Origin: Gemmatimonadota bacterium
Lineage (GTDB): Bacteria; Gemmatimonadota; Gemmatimonadetes; Gemmatimonadales; Gemmatimonadaceae
Direction: 5' to 3'
Length of the DNA: 37,105 nt
NCBI GenBank assembly: GCA_023249305.1
Contig: JAHFCU010000023.1
Coordinates: forward strand, 1-37,105
Both the position numbers and the translations under genes were made by a program. This document shows, in pieces, positions 6,287-14,056 of this stretch (its first letter is position 1; every line of letters starts with the position of its first letter). Under the pieces are notes generated by a model. The model was not told the origin of the DNA. It made no database searches and saw only the letters and a program-made list of their open reading frames with translations.

Positions 6287-7936
6287 ATGACGTTCGGCAC
6301 TTCGTGGCCGGGCGCCCTCGAGGCGCTGGCGGGATTCCGCGGCGTCTTCCGCACCGACGAGCGTGCGCGCGCGGTGTACAGCGAGAGTGCCGGCGTTGCG
6401 CGGATCATCCCCGACGCGGTTGCGGTGCCTGCCGATGCCGATGACGTGGTGACGCTCGTGCGCTGGGCGGCGGAGCATCAGGTGCCGCTGGTGCCGCGTG
6501 GTTCGGCGAGTTCGATGGCGAACGGCGCGCTCGGACGCGGCGTGGCGCTCGACGTCTCACGCCTCGATTGGATCGATCCGGTGGACCCCGCGCGCGCGAC
6601 CGTGACGTGCGGCCCCGGCGCGCTGCGTGACGCGGTGGATGCCGCGGCGCAGGCGTACGGTTTGCGCATAGCCGTGGATCCGTCGTCCGGCGCCTACTGC
6701 ACAATCGGCGGCATGACCGGTACGAACGCGGCGGGCGCGCACACTGTGAAGCTTGGTGCGATGCGCGCATGGGTGCGCGGCCTCGACTGTGTGTTCGCCG
6801 ACGGCTCGCGTGCTTGGGTGCGGCGCAACGAGCCGCGCCCCAGGGTAGAGGCGTTGCGGTCCTTCTATCACGACGTGTCACGCGACGTGCTCGAGCGGGG
6901 CGCGGCGTTGGCGCGCTCGGGCGTTCGCCGGGAGTCAAGCGGGTACGGGCTGGCTGCGTATGCGCGCAGCGGCGACGTGGTGGACGTGCTCGTGGGCAGT
7001 GAAGGGACCCTGGCCGTGTTCGTGGGGATTGAACTCGCACTCGCTCCGGTGCCCGCGGCGCGCGCGTCGCTGCTCGCGTCGTTCCTCACGCTTGAGTTTG
7101 CCACCACGGCAGCAGGGCGCGCCACGGCTCTTGGGGCCAGCACCGTGGACTTCCTTGACCGCACGTTCCTAGATGTCGTGCGCGCCGAAGCGTCGTCGCT
7201 CTCGATTCCGGCCGGCGCCGAGGCGGTGCTGCTGATCGAAGCGGAAGGCGATACGCCGGCCGACGCCGACACGCTGGCCCTGCGGCTGGCTGATGCGTGT
7301 CGGCAGGCGCACGCGGCGCAGGTGGTCACCGCCCCTGATGCGCAGACGGCAGCGCGGATCTGGCACATCCGGCACGCGGCGAGTCCTATGCTCAACGCGC
7401 TCGACCCCCACTTGTCGTCCATGCCACTTATTGACGACGTCGCAGTGCCACCCGACGCCTTCCCCGACTATGTGCGCGGCGTGCGCGCCGCGCTCGATCG
7501 CCATCACATACGCGGCGTGATCTTCGGGCATGCGGGCGACGCGTATGCACGCGTCACCACGCTGCACGACGTGCGCGACCCGGATTGGCGTGAGCGGGCG
7601 CGCGCGCTGGTGGACGACGTGACGGGGCTCGTGGCGATGCTGGGCGGCACGCTGGCTGCAGCGCACGGCGACGGGCGGCTGCGCACGCCGCTGATGTTCC
7701 GCGTGTGGGACGTGCGCGCCATGGCCCTCTTCGCGCGGGTGAAGCAAGCCTTCGACCCGTCGGGCATCCTGAACCCCGGCGTGAAGGTCCCGTGCCCGGG
7801 CGAGGATCCGCTCGCGTCCGTGAAGTACGACCCGGCACTGCCGCCGCTGAGCGCCGACGTGCGCGCCGCGCTCGACAAGGTGATACGCGACAATGCGTGG
7901 GCCTCGTACCGCCTCGGCTTGCTGCAGGACGAGTAG
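6287..7936 (+). CDS. FAD-binding oxidase/dehydrogenase, GlcD/YdiJ-like, degenerate metal site
   Basis: This is a 549-aa flavoprotein of the vanillyl-alcohol-oxidase superfamily. The FAD-pyrophosphate loop PRGSASSMANGA (70-81) and DPSSGAYCTIGGMTGTNAAG (131-150) mark the FAD_binding_4 domain. The C-terminal FAD-oxidase domain ends in FDPSGILNPGVK (489-500). Relatives oxidise D-2-hydroxy acids such as glycolate, D-lactate or D-2-hydroxyglutarate. The nearest layout is the flavin part of YdiJ, but the C-terminal Fe-S domain of YdiJ is absent. In relatives a divalent metal is held by two His seven residues apart (HxGDGNxH) and a Glu in SxEHG. Here only H415 remains, the second His is R422, and the Glu position is A459 (AAAHGDG). 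It may therefore act on a different substrate. It follows the squalene-synthase gene by 4 nt. Confidence 0.85.
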   Translation: MTFGTSWPGALEALAGFRGVFRTDERARAVYSESAGVARIIPDAVAVPADADDVVTLVRWAAEHQVPLVPRGSASSMANGALGRGVALDVSRLDWIDPVDPARATVTCGPGALRDAVDAAAQAYGLRIAVDPSSGAYCTIGGMTGTNAAGAHTVKLGAMRAWVRGLDCVFADGSRAWVRRNEPRPRVEALRSFYHDVSRDVLERGAALARSGVRRESSGYGLAAYARSGDVVDVLVGSEGTLAVFVGIELALAPVPAARASLLASFLTLEFATTAAGRATALGASTVDFLDRTFLDVVRAEASSLSIPAGAEAVLLIEAEGDTPADADTLALRLADACRQAHAAQVVTAPDAQTAARIWHIRHAASPMLNALDPHLSSMPLIDDVAVPPDAFPDYVRGVRAALDRHHIRGVIFGHAGDAYARVTTLHDVRDPDWRERARALVDDVTGLVAMLGGTLAAAHGDGRLRTPLMFRVWDVRAMALFARVKQAFDPSGILNPGVKVPCPGEDPLASVKYDPALPPLSADVRAALDKVIRDNAWASYRLGLLQDE

Positions 7937-7947
7937 CCCGTGAGCGA

Positions 7948-7997
7948 CAACCCTCACGTCGCGCCGGTGCCCGTCATAAATTCCGCGCAACCCTCAC
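7948..7997. repeat. Pair of 10-bp direct repeats upstream of thyX
   Basis: CAACCCTCAC occurs at 7948-7957 and again at 7988-7997, exactly 40 bp apart, in the 70-bp gap before thyX. Forty bp is close to four helical turns, so a protein could contact both copies on one DNA face. The regulator is unknown, and the match could be chance. Confidence 0.5.
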
Positions 7998-8006
7998 ACG
8001 AATCCG

Positions 8007-8762
8007 ATGCCGTACTTCTACACCGAGCCCAAGATCACCGTCCTCGCGCGACCGTCATTTGCCGAACCCGCGCATCTGCCGGTGCAGTGGCAGGGTGAAA
8101 GCACCGACGGCGAGCGGCTCGCCGAGTTCGCCGGGCGGCTTTGCTACATGAGCCAGAAGAATCCCGCCAGCCGGGCAACGCGCGACTACCTGGAGAACAT
8201 CAAGAAGCAGGGGCACGGGTCGGTGCTCGAGCACGCCAACTATTCGCTGCTGCTCGAGGGCATCAGCCGGTCGCTGACGCATGAGCTCGTGCGGCACCGC
8301 GCGGGCTTCGCCTACTCCCAGCTGTCGCAGCGCTACGTGGACGAGAGCGACGCGGCGTTCGTGATCCCGCCGGCGATCCTCGGCGACGCAGCCCTGGTGG
8401 CGCAGTGGAAGGCGCAGGTGGAAGGCGCACAGGCAACGTACGTGGCGCTTGTGGAGAAGCTGATGGAGCGCTACGGCTGGGTGGCCGACAAGGTGCATCG
8501 CCGCAAGATGGCGCGCGAAGCGGCGCGCGGCGTGCTGCCCAACTCCACGGAGACGAAGATCGTGGTGACGGCCAATGCGCGTGCGTGGCGCACGATGCTC
8601 GAGTTGCGCGCGGGCGAGGGCGCCGAGCAAGAGATCCGTCGGCTGGCCGTGCTGGTGCTGCGCACGCTGCAGGCGGAGGCGCCGGGGTTCTTCTCAGACT
8701 TCGAGGTGTACACGGCGGCGGACCGCGTGGAGTCGGCGCGGATTTCGTACCACAAGGTGTAG
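8007..8762 (+). CDS. thyX: Flavin-dependent thymidylate synthase ThyX
   Basis: ThyX makes dTMP from dUMP with methylenetetrahydrofolate, FAD and NADPH, and acts as a cytosolic homotetramer. At 251 aa the length is normal. Family landmarks are YxSQKNPAS (48-55), QGHGSVLEHANYS (68-80), HELVRHRAG (92-100), YSQLSQRYVDES (103-114), and the C-terminal tract with LPNSTET and NARAW...ELRAGEGAEQEIR. The signature is usually written RHR-x7-S. Here R96-H97-R98 is followed by eight residues before S107, one more than in M. tuberculosis ThyX (RHRHFSYSQLS). The codons are unambiguous, and this is probably a natural subgroup of the family. No thyA is in the window. Two direct repeats lie upstream and a hairpin downstream. 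Confidence 0.97.
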   Translation: MPYFYTEPKITVLARPSFAEPAHLPVQWQGESTDGERLAEFAGRLCYMSQKNPASRATRDYLENIKKQGHGSVLEHANYSLLLEGISRSLTHELVRHRAGFAYSQLSQRYVDESDAAFVIPPAILGDAALVAQWKAQVEGAQATYVALVEKLMERYGWVADKVHRRKMAREAARGVLPNSTETKIVVTANARAWRTMLELRAGEGAEQEIRRLAVLVLRTLQAEAPGFFSDFEVYTAADRVESARISYHKV

Positions 8763-8810
8763 CGCGCCGCCGGCGCGCCGCGCGAGGAACCGGACCCACG
8801 AAACGAAACC

Positions 8811-8841
8811 GGGGGGAGCTGCGAAGCGACGCAGCCCCCCC
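8811..8841. terminator. Hairpin between convergent thyX and the EF-G-like gene
   Basis: GGGGGG (8811-8816), AG, CTGCG (8819-8823), a 6-nt loop, CGCAG (8830-8834) and CCCCCC(C) (8835-8841) form a strong stem with a 2-nt bulge. It lies between two genes that converge, so it can serve both directions. There is no clear T-tract on either side. Confidence 0.55.
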
Positions 8842-8878
8842 AGTCGTACCTTCACCACACGTTGCCGAGCGGTCGCGG

Positions 8879-10984
8879 TTATTCCTCCGCGTCTTCCTTC
8901 TTCTCCTTCTCTGCTTCGGCGATCACCTTGAGCGCGGCGTCGTGCGGCATCAGTTCGTACGTGTGGAACCGGTGCTTGAACGTGCCGCGCCCTTGCGTCA
9001 TGGACTGCAGCTTCGTGGCATATAGGTAGAGTTCTGCCTGCGGCACGATGGCTTTGACGTTCGTGCCGATGCCCTCGATGACGTCGGAGCCCTGGATCTG
9101 GCCGCGTCGCCCGGAGATGTCGCCCATCACGTCGCCGAGGTAGATGTCGGGCGTGAGGATCTCGACTTCATGCAACGGTTCGAGGAGGACCGGCCGGCAC
9201 TTGGGCGCGATGTTCTTGAAGGCGAGAATGCCTGCCATCTTGAACGACGCTTCATTGGAGTCCACCGAGTGCGATGAGCCGTCGAAGCACTCGCAGATGA
9301 AATCCACGACTGGATAGCCGGCGAGGATGCCCCGTTCGGCGGCCTCCTGCACGCCCTTGTCGACGGCGGGGATGTACTGCCGTGGGATGACGCCGCCCTT
9401 GATGGCGTCCACGTACTCGTAGCCCTTGCCGCGCGCCGCCGGGCGTAGCTTGACCCAGCAATCACCGAACTGGCCGCGGCCGCCCGACTGTTTCTTGTGG
9501 CGCCCCTGCCCTTCGGCAACTGCAGTGATCGTCTCGCGGTAGGCAATACGCGGCGTCCGGAGTTCGGCGCCGACGTTGAACTGCCGCTTGAGGCGAGACA
9601 TCGCCACCTCGATATGGCGCTCGCACATGCCGCTGAGGATCGTCTCGTGCGTCTCGGTGTAGTAGTGCGTCTCGAACGTCGGGTCCTCGTCGTGGATGCG
9701 GTGCATGCCGACCTGGAGCTTCTCCTCGTCGGCGCGCGCCGTCGCCCGCACCGCGTACGTGACAAGCGGCGATGGGAACTCGATCTGCGGCAGGCGGACC
9801 GGATGCTCCTTGGTGGAGAGCGTGTCGTTGGTGTGCGTGTTCTTGAGCTTGGCGATGCAGCCGATGTCGCCCGGGAAGAGGCGCGTCACCTCGATGCGCT
9901 CCTTGCCCTGCGGCACAGCGAGGTGCACGAGTTTCTCGGCGACGTCACGCGTCGCGTTGAAGACCTCGGCGCCGTTTCCGACCATACCGCTGAACATCCG
10001 GAAGAACGTCACCTCGCCGACGTGTGGCTCGGCGGTGGTCTTGAAGCTGAGCGCAGTGAACGGAGCGTTCTCGTCGGGATGGATGTCGACCGTCTTGTCC
10101 CCTTCGGCACCCTTTAACGCTTTCTGCTCCTCCATGTCATACGCTGACGGCATGAGCTGGACGAGGAAGTCGAGCATCGTGCGCATGCCCCAGGTGAGCT
10201 GGGCCGAGCAGCAGAGGAGCGGGAAGAGCTCCTGCCGCTTCATCGCCTGCTTCATGGCAGCCATCTCTTCGTCGCCTGGGATCTCTTCGTCGGCGAAGAA
10301 GCGCTCGAGGAGGGCGTCGTCGGTGGCAGCGATCGCTTCGACCATCTCCTTGTGGTACCTCTCGAAGCGCGCCTTCTCCGAATCGGGTATCTCGGTTTCA
10401 GTGTACTCGCCTGTCTTCGTCCCCGGTGCGAAAACGTGCGCCTTCTTAGTGAAGAGATTGATGATGCCCTTGAAGCCGAGGCCAGCGCCGATCGGAATCT
10501 CGACCGGGACGACCTTGTTCGTGAGCTGTTCCTTGATGGCCGTGTAGGCCGCGTCGAAATCGGCGTGCTCCTTGTCCATCAGGGTGATGGCGAAGAGCAC
10601 CGGGTCGCGGCGCGTGAGCGCCTCGCGGAACATGCGCTCGGTGCCTACCTCGACGCCGGCGGCGGCGGCGATCGTCACCAAGGCGCCGTCGGCGGCGGTG
10701 AGACCAGCGATCGCGTCGCCCTGGAAGTCGAGGAACCCTGGGGTATCGATCAGGTTGATCTTTGCGTCACGCCACTCGGCGAAGGCGCAGCCCATGGAGA
10801 TCGAAAAACCGCGCTCGACTTCCTCGGGTGAGGTGACAGTCAACGCGGTTCCATCCTTGACTTGGCCATGTCGCTTGCTGCTTCCGGACACGAAGGCGAG
10901 GGCGTCTACCAGTGTAGTCTTGCCGCTCGCTCCGTGTCCCACTACCGCGACATTTCTGATGGCCTCACTTCTATACTCTTTCAT
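8879..10984 (-). CDS. EF-G-like translational GTPase (EF-G2/FusA2 type), non-canonical G motifs
   Basis: The 701-aa protein has all EF-G domains: an N-terminal GTPase, domain II (about 300-390), the domain III/IV region with RIAYRETI, a domain V with LGDVMGDISGRRGQIQG, and an acidic Glu/Lys-rich tail. G1 is intact (GHGASGKT, 16-23) and the switch I region reads ERGFSIS. Switch II reads DTPGFLDF (80-87), so the catalytic His of canonical EF-G is F84. G4 reads TLMD (134-137) instead of NKxD. Related EF-G2/FusA2 proteins are known to carry Tyr at the His position, so this is a paralogue of the main translocase rather than EF-G1. Its role could be ribosome-associated regulation or stress translation. 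GGAG lies 6 nt before the ATG. Confidence 0.88.
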   Translation of the reverse strand: MKEYRSEAIRNVAVVGHGASGKTTLVDALAFVSGSSKRHGQVKDGTALTVTSPEEVERGFSISMGCAFAEWRDAKINLIDTPGFLDFQGDAIAGLTAADGALVTIAAAAGVEVGTERMFREALTRRDPVLFAITLMDKEHADFDAAYTAIKEQLTNKVVPVEIPIGAGLGFKGIINLFTKKAHVFAPGTKTGEYTETEIPDSEKARFERYHKEMVEAIAATDDALLERFFADEEIPGDEEMAAMKQAMKRQELFPLLCCSAQLTWGMRTMLDFLVQLMPSAYDMEEQKALKGAEGDKTVDIHPDENAPFTALSFKTTAEPHVGEVTFFRMFSGMVGNGAEVFNATRDVAEKLVHLAVPQGKERIEVTRLFPGDIGCIAKLKNTHTNDTLSTKEHPVRLPQIEFPSPLVTYAVRATARADEEKLQVGMHRIHDEDPTFETHYYTETHETILSGMCERHIEVAMSRLKRQFNVGAELRTPRIAYRETITAVAEGQGRHKKQSGGRGQFGDCWVKLRPAARGKGYEYVDAIKGGVIPRQYIPAVDKGVQEAAERGILAGYPVVDFICECFDGSSHSVDSNEASFKMAGILAFKNIAPKCRPVLLEPLHEVEILTPDIYLGDVMGDISGRRGQIQGSDVIEGIGTNVKAIVPQAELYLYATKLQSMTQGRGTFKHRFHTYELMPHDAALKVIAEAEKEKKEDAEE

Positions 10985-11248
10985 CCTGCCCTCCGCCGGT
11001 CATGACGGCGACGTTTTTGCGGTATGGGAGCTTCCAATTAGTTCACGCCAACGTCAAGGGATGGCGTCCCTGACGATCAGGTAGGGGAACGAGGAGGGAG
11101 TGTGGTTTCGCGTGAAGCGGGATGGGGAGGGGTGCGGGGGCTTGGTGAAGGGGGACGAGTACTGCAAGGCGCAGAAATACGATGGGGTCCGCCTCGCGGC
11201 GGACCCCATTGGCGCCGGAGCGCCTGCATCTGACGGAACAGAGTTCGT
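10985..11248. other. Intergenic region upstream of the EF-G-like gene
   Basis: This is 264 bases between two minus-strand genes. It contains the 12-bp hairpin described separately and a purine-rich stretch on the plus strand at about 11085-11160. On the minus strand, TTGACG lies about 75 nt upstream of the EF-G-like start and could be a -35 element, but no well-spaced -10 is seen. Confidence 0.4.
11182..11209 (-). terminator. 12-bp perfect hairpin after the 179-aa unknown gene
   Basis: ATGGGGTCCGCC (11182-11193) and GGCGGACCCCAT (11198-11209) are perfectly complementary around a TCGC loop. The hairpin lies about 40 nt beyond the stop of the minus-strand gene ending at 11249. On that strand only short T groups follow, so termination efficiency is uncertain. 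Confidence 0.6.
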
Positions 11249-11788
11249 CTAGTTCTCCTCAAGATCGTACGTGAGTCCTTCAGCTTCGCGCAGCACGGCG
11301 AGGACTGCTTCAGTAGCGGCCGCGTTTGAGGCCAAGGCCGGAGCCGGCGTGAATGAGAAAGAGACTGCGCGGCGCGTGCCTTCTGGCCAGTCGGCCATCA
11401 ACAGGCCACCGACGAGGCGCCGGATCACCTGACCGCACTCTAACAGCAGCGCCTGGGCCGTTTCGGCCAGCACCGCCAGTGGAATCTGCAGGTCGCGGGT
11501 GACCAGTTGACCGGTCTCTTCATCCCGCCACGCCGCGTCACCAACTGCGCCGCGTTCGGGCCAGACACCCACATGCCGTACGGTGTCAGCTCGATCGTCG
11601 GCCGACCGCCGGGACTCAAGAGCGGCGGCAAGCGCCAGCGCCAAGGATTCCGGGCTGGGAATGCCGTAGAGCGTCACGACATCACGCGACGGACGCTCCA
11701 TCGTCAGCGGCGACGGCACGGAGCTGACATGCGCGAGCACGCTCGAGTGCTCGGGCGGCTGCTCCTCTACCATCACGAGAACATCCAT
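11249..11788 (-). CDS. Protein of unknown function (179 aa)
   Basis: I do not recognise the family. I chose ATG at 11788 because GGAGG lies 4 nt upstream on the coding strand (11797-11793); a TTG or ATG further out at 11815 would add nine residues and overlap the ribosome-binding site. There is no signal peptide and no membrane helix. The sequence is mixed, with a Ser/Leu/Ala-rich helix (PESLALALAAALESRRS), a central segment containing VWPERGAVGDAAWRDEETGQLVTRDLQIPLAVLAETAQALLLECGQVIRRL, and an acidic end (YDLEEN). It diverges from the DUF1800/DUF1501 genes over a region with several GTGA/TCAC half-sites. Confidence 0.65.
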   Translation of the reverse strand: MDVLVMVEEQPPEHSSVLAHVSSVPSPLTMERPSRDVVTLYGIPSPESLALALAAALESRRSADDRADTVRHVGVWPERGAVGDAAWRDEETGQLVTRDLQIPLAVLAETAQALLLECGQVIRRLVGGLLMADWPEGTRRAVSFSFTPAPALASNAAATEAVLAVLREAEGLTYDLEEN

Positions 11789-12173
11789 GAAACCTCCAGG
11801 GGGGCGATCCTGCATTGATGATTACCTGCAAGGACTGGGCCGCGTCACGCCACGCGTGTCACAAACCAGTCACGTGAGTTCACCTGAGGATGTGTCGCCT
11901 CGGAAGCCGCTCATATCACAGACCGAACCAGCTTTCGCAACGTCACACTCCACAGTGCAGACACTCTTCATACACCACCGCACTGTGCGAGGCTCCATGC
12001 ACAACGCACGGGGTTCGTTGGGAGGCTCGCGCGTGATTTGGGCAACGAGGCGCGCGTGACGCACGTCACCTGCGACGCATGAACCAAACGTCTTGACGCC
12101 GGGTAGGTTGCACGTGGCATTAACAGCGGGTACTTGCCGGCGTCTTTCCTCGCAGTCCTTTCACGAGCTCCCC
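11789..12173. other. Divergent regulatory region between the unknown gene and the DUF1800 gene
   Basis: This is 385 bases without a convincing gene. It is rich in TCAC/GTGA words. TCACGTGA is a perfect palindrome at 11870-11877 and is followed immediately by an overlapping GTGAGTTCAC. CACAGTGC (11951-11958) is inverted as GCACTGTG (11980-11987). GCGCGTGA occurs twice (about 12029 and 12052). A CRP/FNR-like site and a candidate -35 element are listed separately. A short open frame on the minus strand (about 11870-12064) has no supporting signal. Confidence 0.55.
12056..12069. promoter_or_regulatory. CRP/FNR-type palindrome GTGA-N6-TCAC
   Basis: GTGA (12056-12059), six bases, and TCAC (12066-12069) match the core of the CRP/FNR-family operator. 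The two arms extend to GTGACG/CGTCAC. Its centre is about 33 bp upstream of a candidate -35 element (TTGACG, 12093-12098), an activator-like position. No CRP-family gene is in the window, so this is a motif call only. Confidence 0.4.
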
Positions 12174-14051
12174 ATGCGTCGCTTCGTTCTCGCTGCCGCC
12201 CTTGTCGCCGGCTGCGCCAACGCACCAGCGCGGCCGTCGCCGCCAAGTCCCGAACGCTTGGCCCCCGGCCTCCGCACGCAGACGGCCGATCAGCAGGCCG
12301 TCCACGCGCTTTCCCGGCTCACGTTCGGCGCGCGACCGGGCGAACTCGAGCAGGTGCGCGCGATGGGCGTTGACCGGTGGATCGAGGCGCAACTGCACCC
12401 TGAGCGCATCGATGACGCACGGGCTGAGTCATGGTTGACGCGGTTTGAGGTGCTGCGGAAGACAGCCGCGCAGCTCGAGAGCGAGTACCAGAACCCGGGT
12501 GCGCTGCAAACTCAGTTGGCAGCCCGCAACAACGGCATGCTCACCCGTGAGGACTCGGCGACGCTGAGGCAGGCCCGTCAGAACCTGCGCCGGGTCGCCG
12601 AAGAAACGCAGGTATCGCACGTGGCGCGGGCGCTGCTCACCGAGCGGCAACTCGAGTCGGTGATGACCGATTTCTGGCTCAATCACTTCACCGTGTTTGC
12701 CGGCAAGGGAATTCGCGAGCAGTTCTACCTAGCCGACTACGAGAATCGCGTCATCAGGCCGCGAGCGCTGGGCAAGTTCCGCGATCTGCTCGGCGCGGTG
12801 GCCAAGAGTCCCGCGATGCTGTTCTACCTCGACAACTGGGAGAGTGCCGCCGACACCGGACGTCCCCGCTTGGTGGTCGTCAACGAGCAAGCGGCTCAGC
12901 GCCGGTTGCAACAGGCGCTGCGCGCCCAGCGGCCGGGACAGCAGCGAAACCTGCCGGGCGCCGTGTCGCCCGAGCTCGCACAGCAGGCACTGCAGCGCCG
13001 CCTGCGCGGCGGCCTCAACGAGAACTACGGCCGAGAGTTGCTCGAACTGCACACGCTCGGCGTGGACGGCGGCTACACGCAGCAGGACGTCATCAACGCG
13101 GCGCGTGCACTGACCGGCTGGACGATTGCCGGACCGCGGCAGGGCGGCGGGTTCACCTTTGCGGCGTACATGCACGACGCGGGCGAGAAGCACATCCTCG
13201 GCCACACGCTCAAGGCTGGCCGTGGCATCGAGGACGGCGAGGAGCTGCTTGACATCGTGGCGCGGCATCCGAGCACCGCCCGCTTCATCGCGTTCAAGCT
13301 CGCTCGGCGCTTTGTCAGCGACACGCCGTCCACGGTGCTGGTGGAGCGCGCGACCGCCGTCTTCGCGCGTACCGACGGCGACATTCGCGAAGTCGTTCGA
13401 ACGATCGTGACGAGCCCGGAGTTCTTCGCACGCGAGGCATATCGCGCCAAGGTGAAGTCGCCGATCGAAGTCGTGCTGAGCGCACTGCGTGCCGTCAACG
13501 CCCAGCCCGATTCGACGCCTCGCACGTCGCAATTGATCGCAAGCCTGGGACAGCCAGTCTTCGGGCACCAGACGCCAGACGGCTGGCCAGAGACGGGCGA
13601 CAAGTGGATGGGCACCGGCGCGATTCTGAATCGCATCAACTTCGGATTGATACTTGCGAGCGGCCGCGTCCCCGGCGCAAATCCCATGGCCATCCCCGGC
13701 GTGGAGAATCTCCGTCAGGCGCCGCGCGAGCCGCAGGTGGATGCGATCGTCAGCGCTTTCCTCGGCGGCGACGTGTCGAGCGTCACGCGGTCGGTGCTGC
13801 TGACGGGCAAGAACTCCCTGCTCGAGGCGGCAGCGGCGACGGACAACGCGGCGCCGATGACACCGCCACCTGACCCGATGATGGCGCCGCCGATGCCGCA
13901 GCCACCGAGTGCGCCGGGTGCCGTGCCCCCCGACATGCGGTTGGCACAGCGGTTGGCGCAGGCGCGCGCGAACGCGCCCTTGCCGACGTTGCGTGGCCTG
14001 CCGCAGGTGCTCGGGCTCGCGCTTGGCAGTCCTGAGTTCCAACGGAGGTAG
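12174..14051 (+). CDS. DUF1800 family lipoprotein
   Basis: The protein is 625 aa. The start at 12174 gives a short lipoprotein signal with lipobox LVAGC (MRRFVLAAALVAGC), which an upstream TTG start at 12093 would bury, so it is probably lipidated and outside the cytoplasm. DUF1800 hallmarks follow: a HALSRLTFGARPGE-type N-terminus, DFWLNHFTVF, and GLNENYGRELLELHTLGVDG near residue 280. DUF1800 proteins are widespread and nearly always paired with DUF1501 genes; a function in cell-envelope or surface biology is suspected but not established. Residues about 561-595 form an odd Met/Pro-rich linker. A DUF1501 gene follows after 5 nt with its own GGAGG. Confidence 0.88.
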   Translation: MRRFVLAAALVAGCANAPARPSPPSPERLAPGLRTQTADQQAVHALSRLTFGARPGELEQVRAMGVDRWIEAQLHPERIDDARAESWLTRFEVLRKTAAQLESEYQNPGALQTQLAARNNGMLTREDSATLRQARQNLRRVAEETQVSHVARALLTERQLESVMTDFWLNHFTVFAGKGIREQFYLADYENRVIRPRALGKFRDLLGAVAKSPAMLFYLDNWESAADTGRPRLVVVNEQAAQRRLQQALRAQRPGQQRNLPGAVSPELAQQALQRRLRGGLNENYGRELLELHTLGVDGGYTQQDVINAARALTGWTIAGPRQGGGFTFAAYMHDAGEKHILGHTLKAGRGIEDGEELLDIVARHPSTARFIAFKLARRFVSDTPSTVLVERATAVFARTDGDIREVVRTIVTSPEFFAREAYRAKVKSPIEVVLSALRAVNAQPDSTPRTSQLIASLGQPVFGHQTPDGWPETGDKWMGTGAILNRINFGLILASGRVPGANPMAIPGVENLRQAPREPQVDAIVSAFLGGDVSSVTRSVLLTGKNSLLEAAAATDNAAPMTPPPDPMMAPPMPQPPSAPGAVPPDMRLAQRLAQARANAPLPTLRGLPQVLGLALGSPEFQRR

Positions 14052-14056
14052 CCCCC

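Noticed and set aside
11870-12064. 64-codon minus-strand frame in the divergent region
   Set aside because: It has no ribosome-binding site and no recognisable features, and it covers several palindromes that look regulatory.
12729-14042. Long minus-strand frame opposite the DUF1800 gene
   Set aside because: The plus-strand product has family motifs and a lipobox. The antisense translation is an Arg/His/Leu-rich shadow with no motif.
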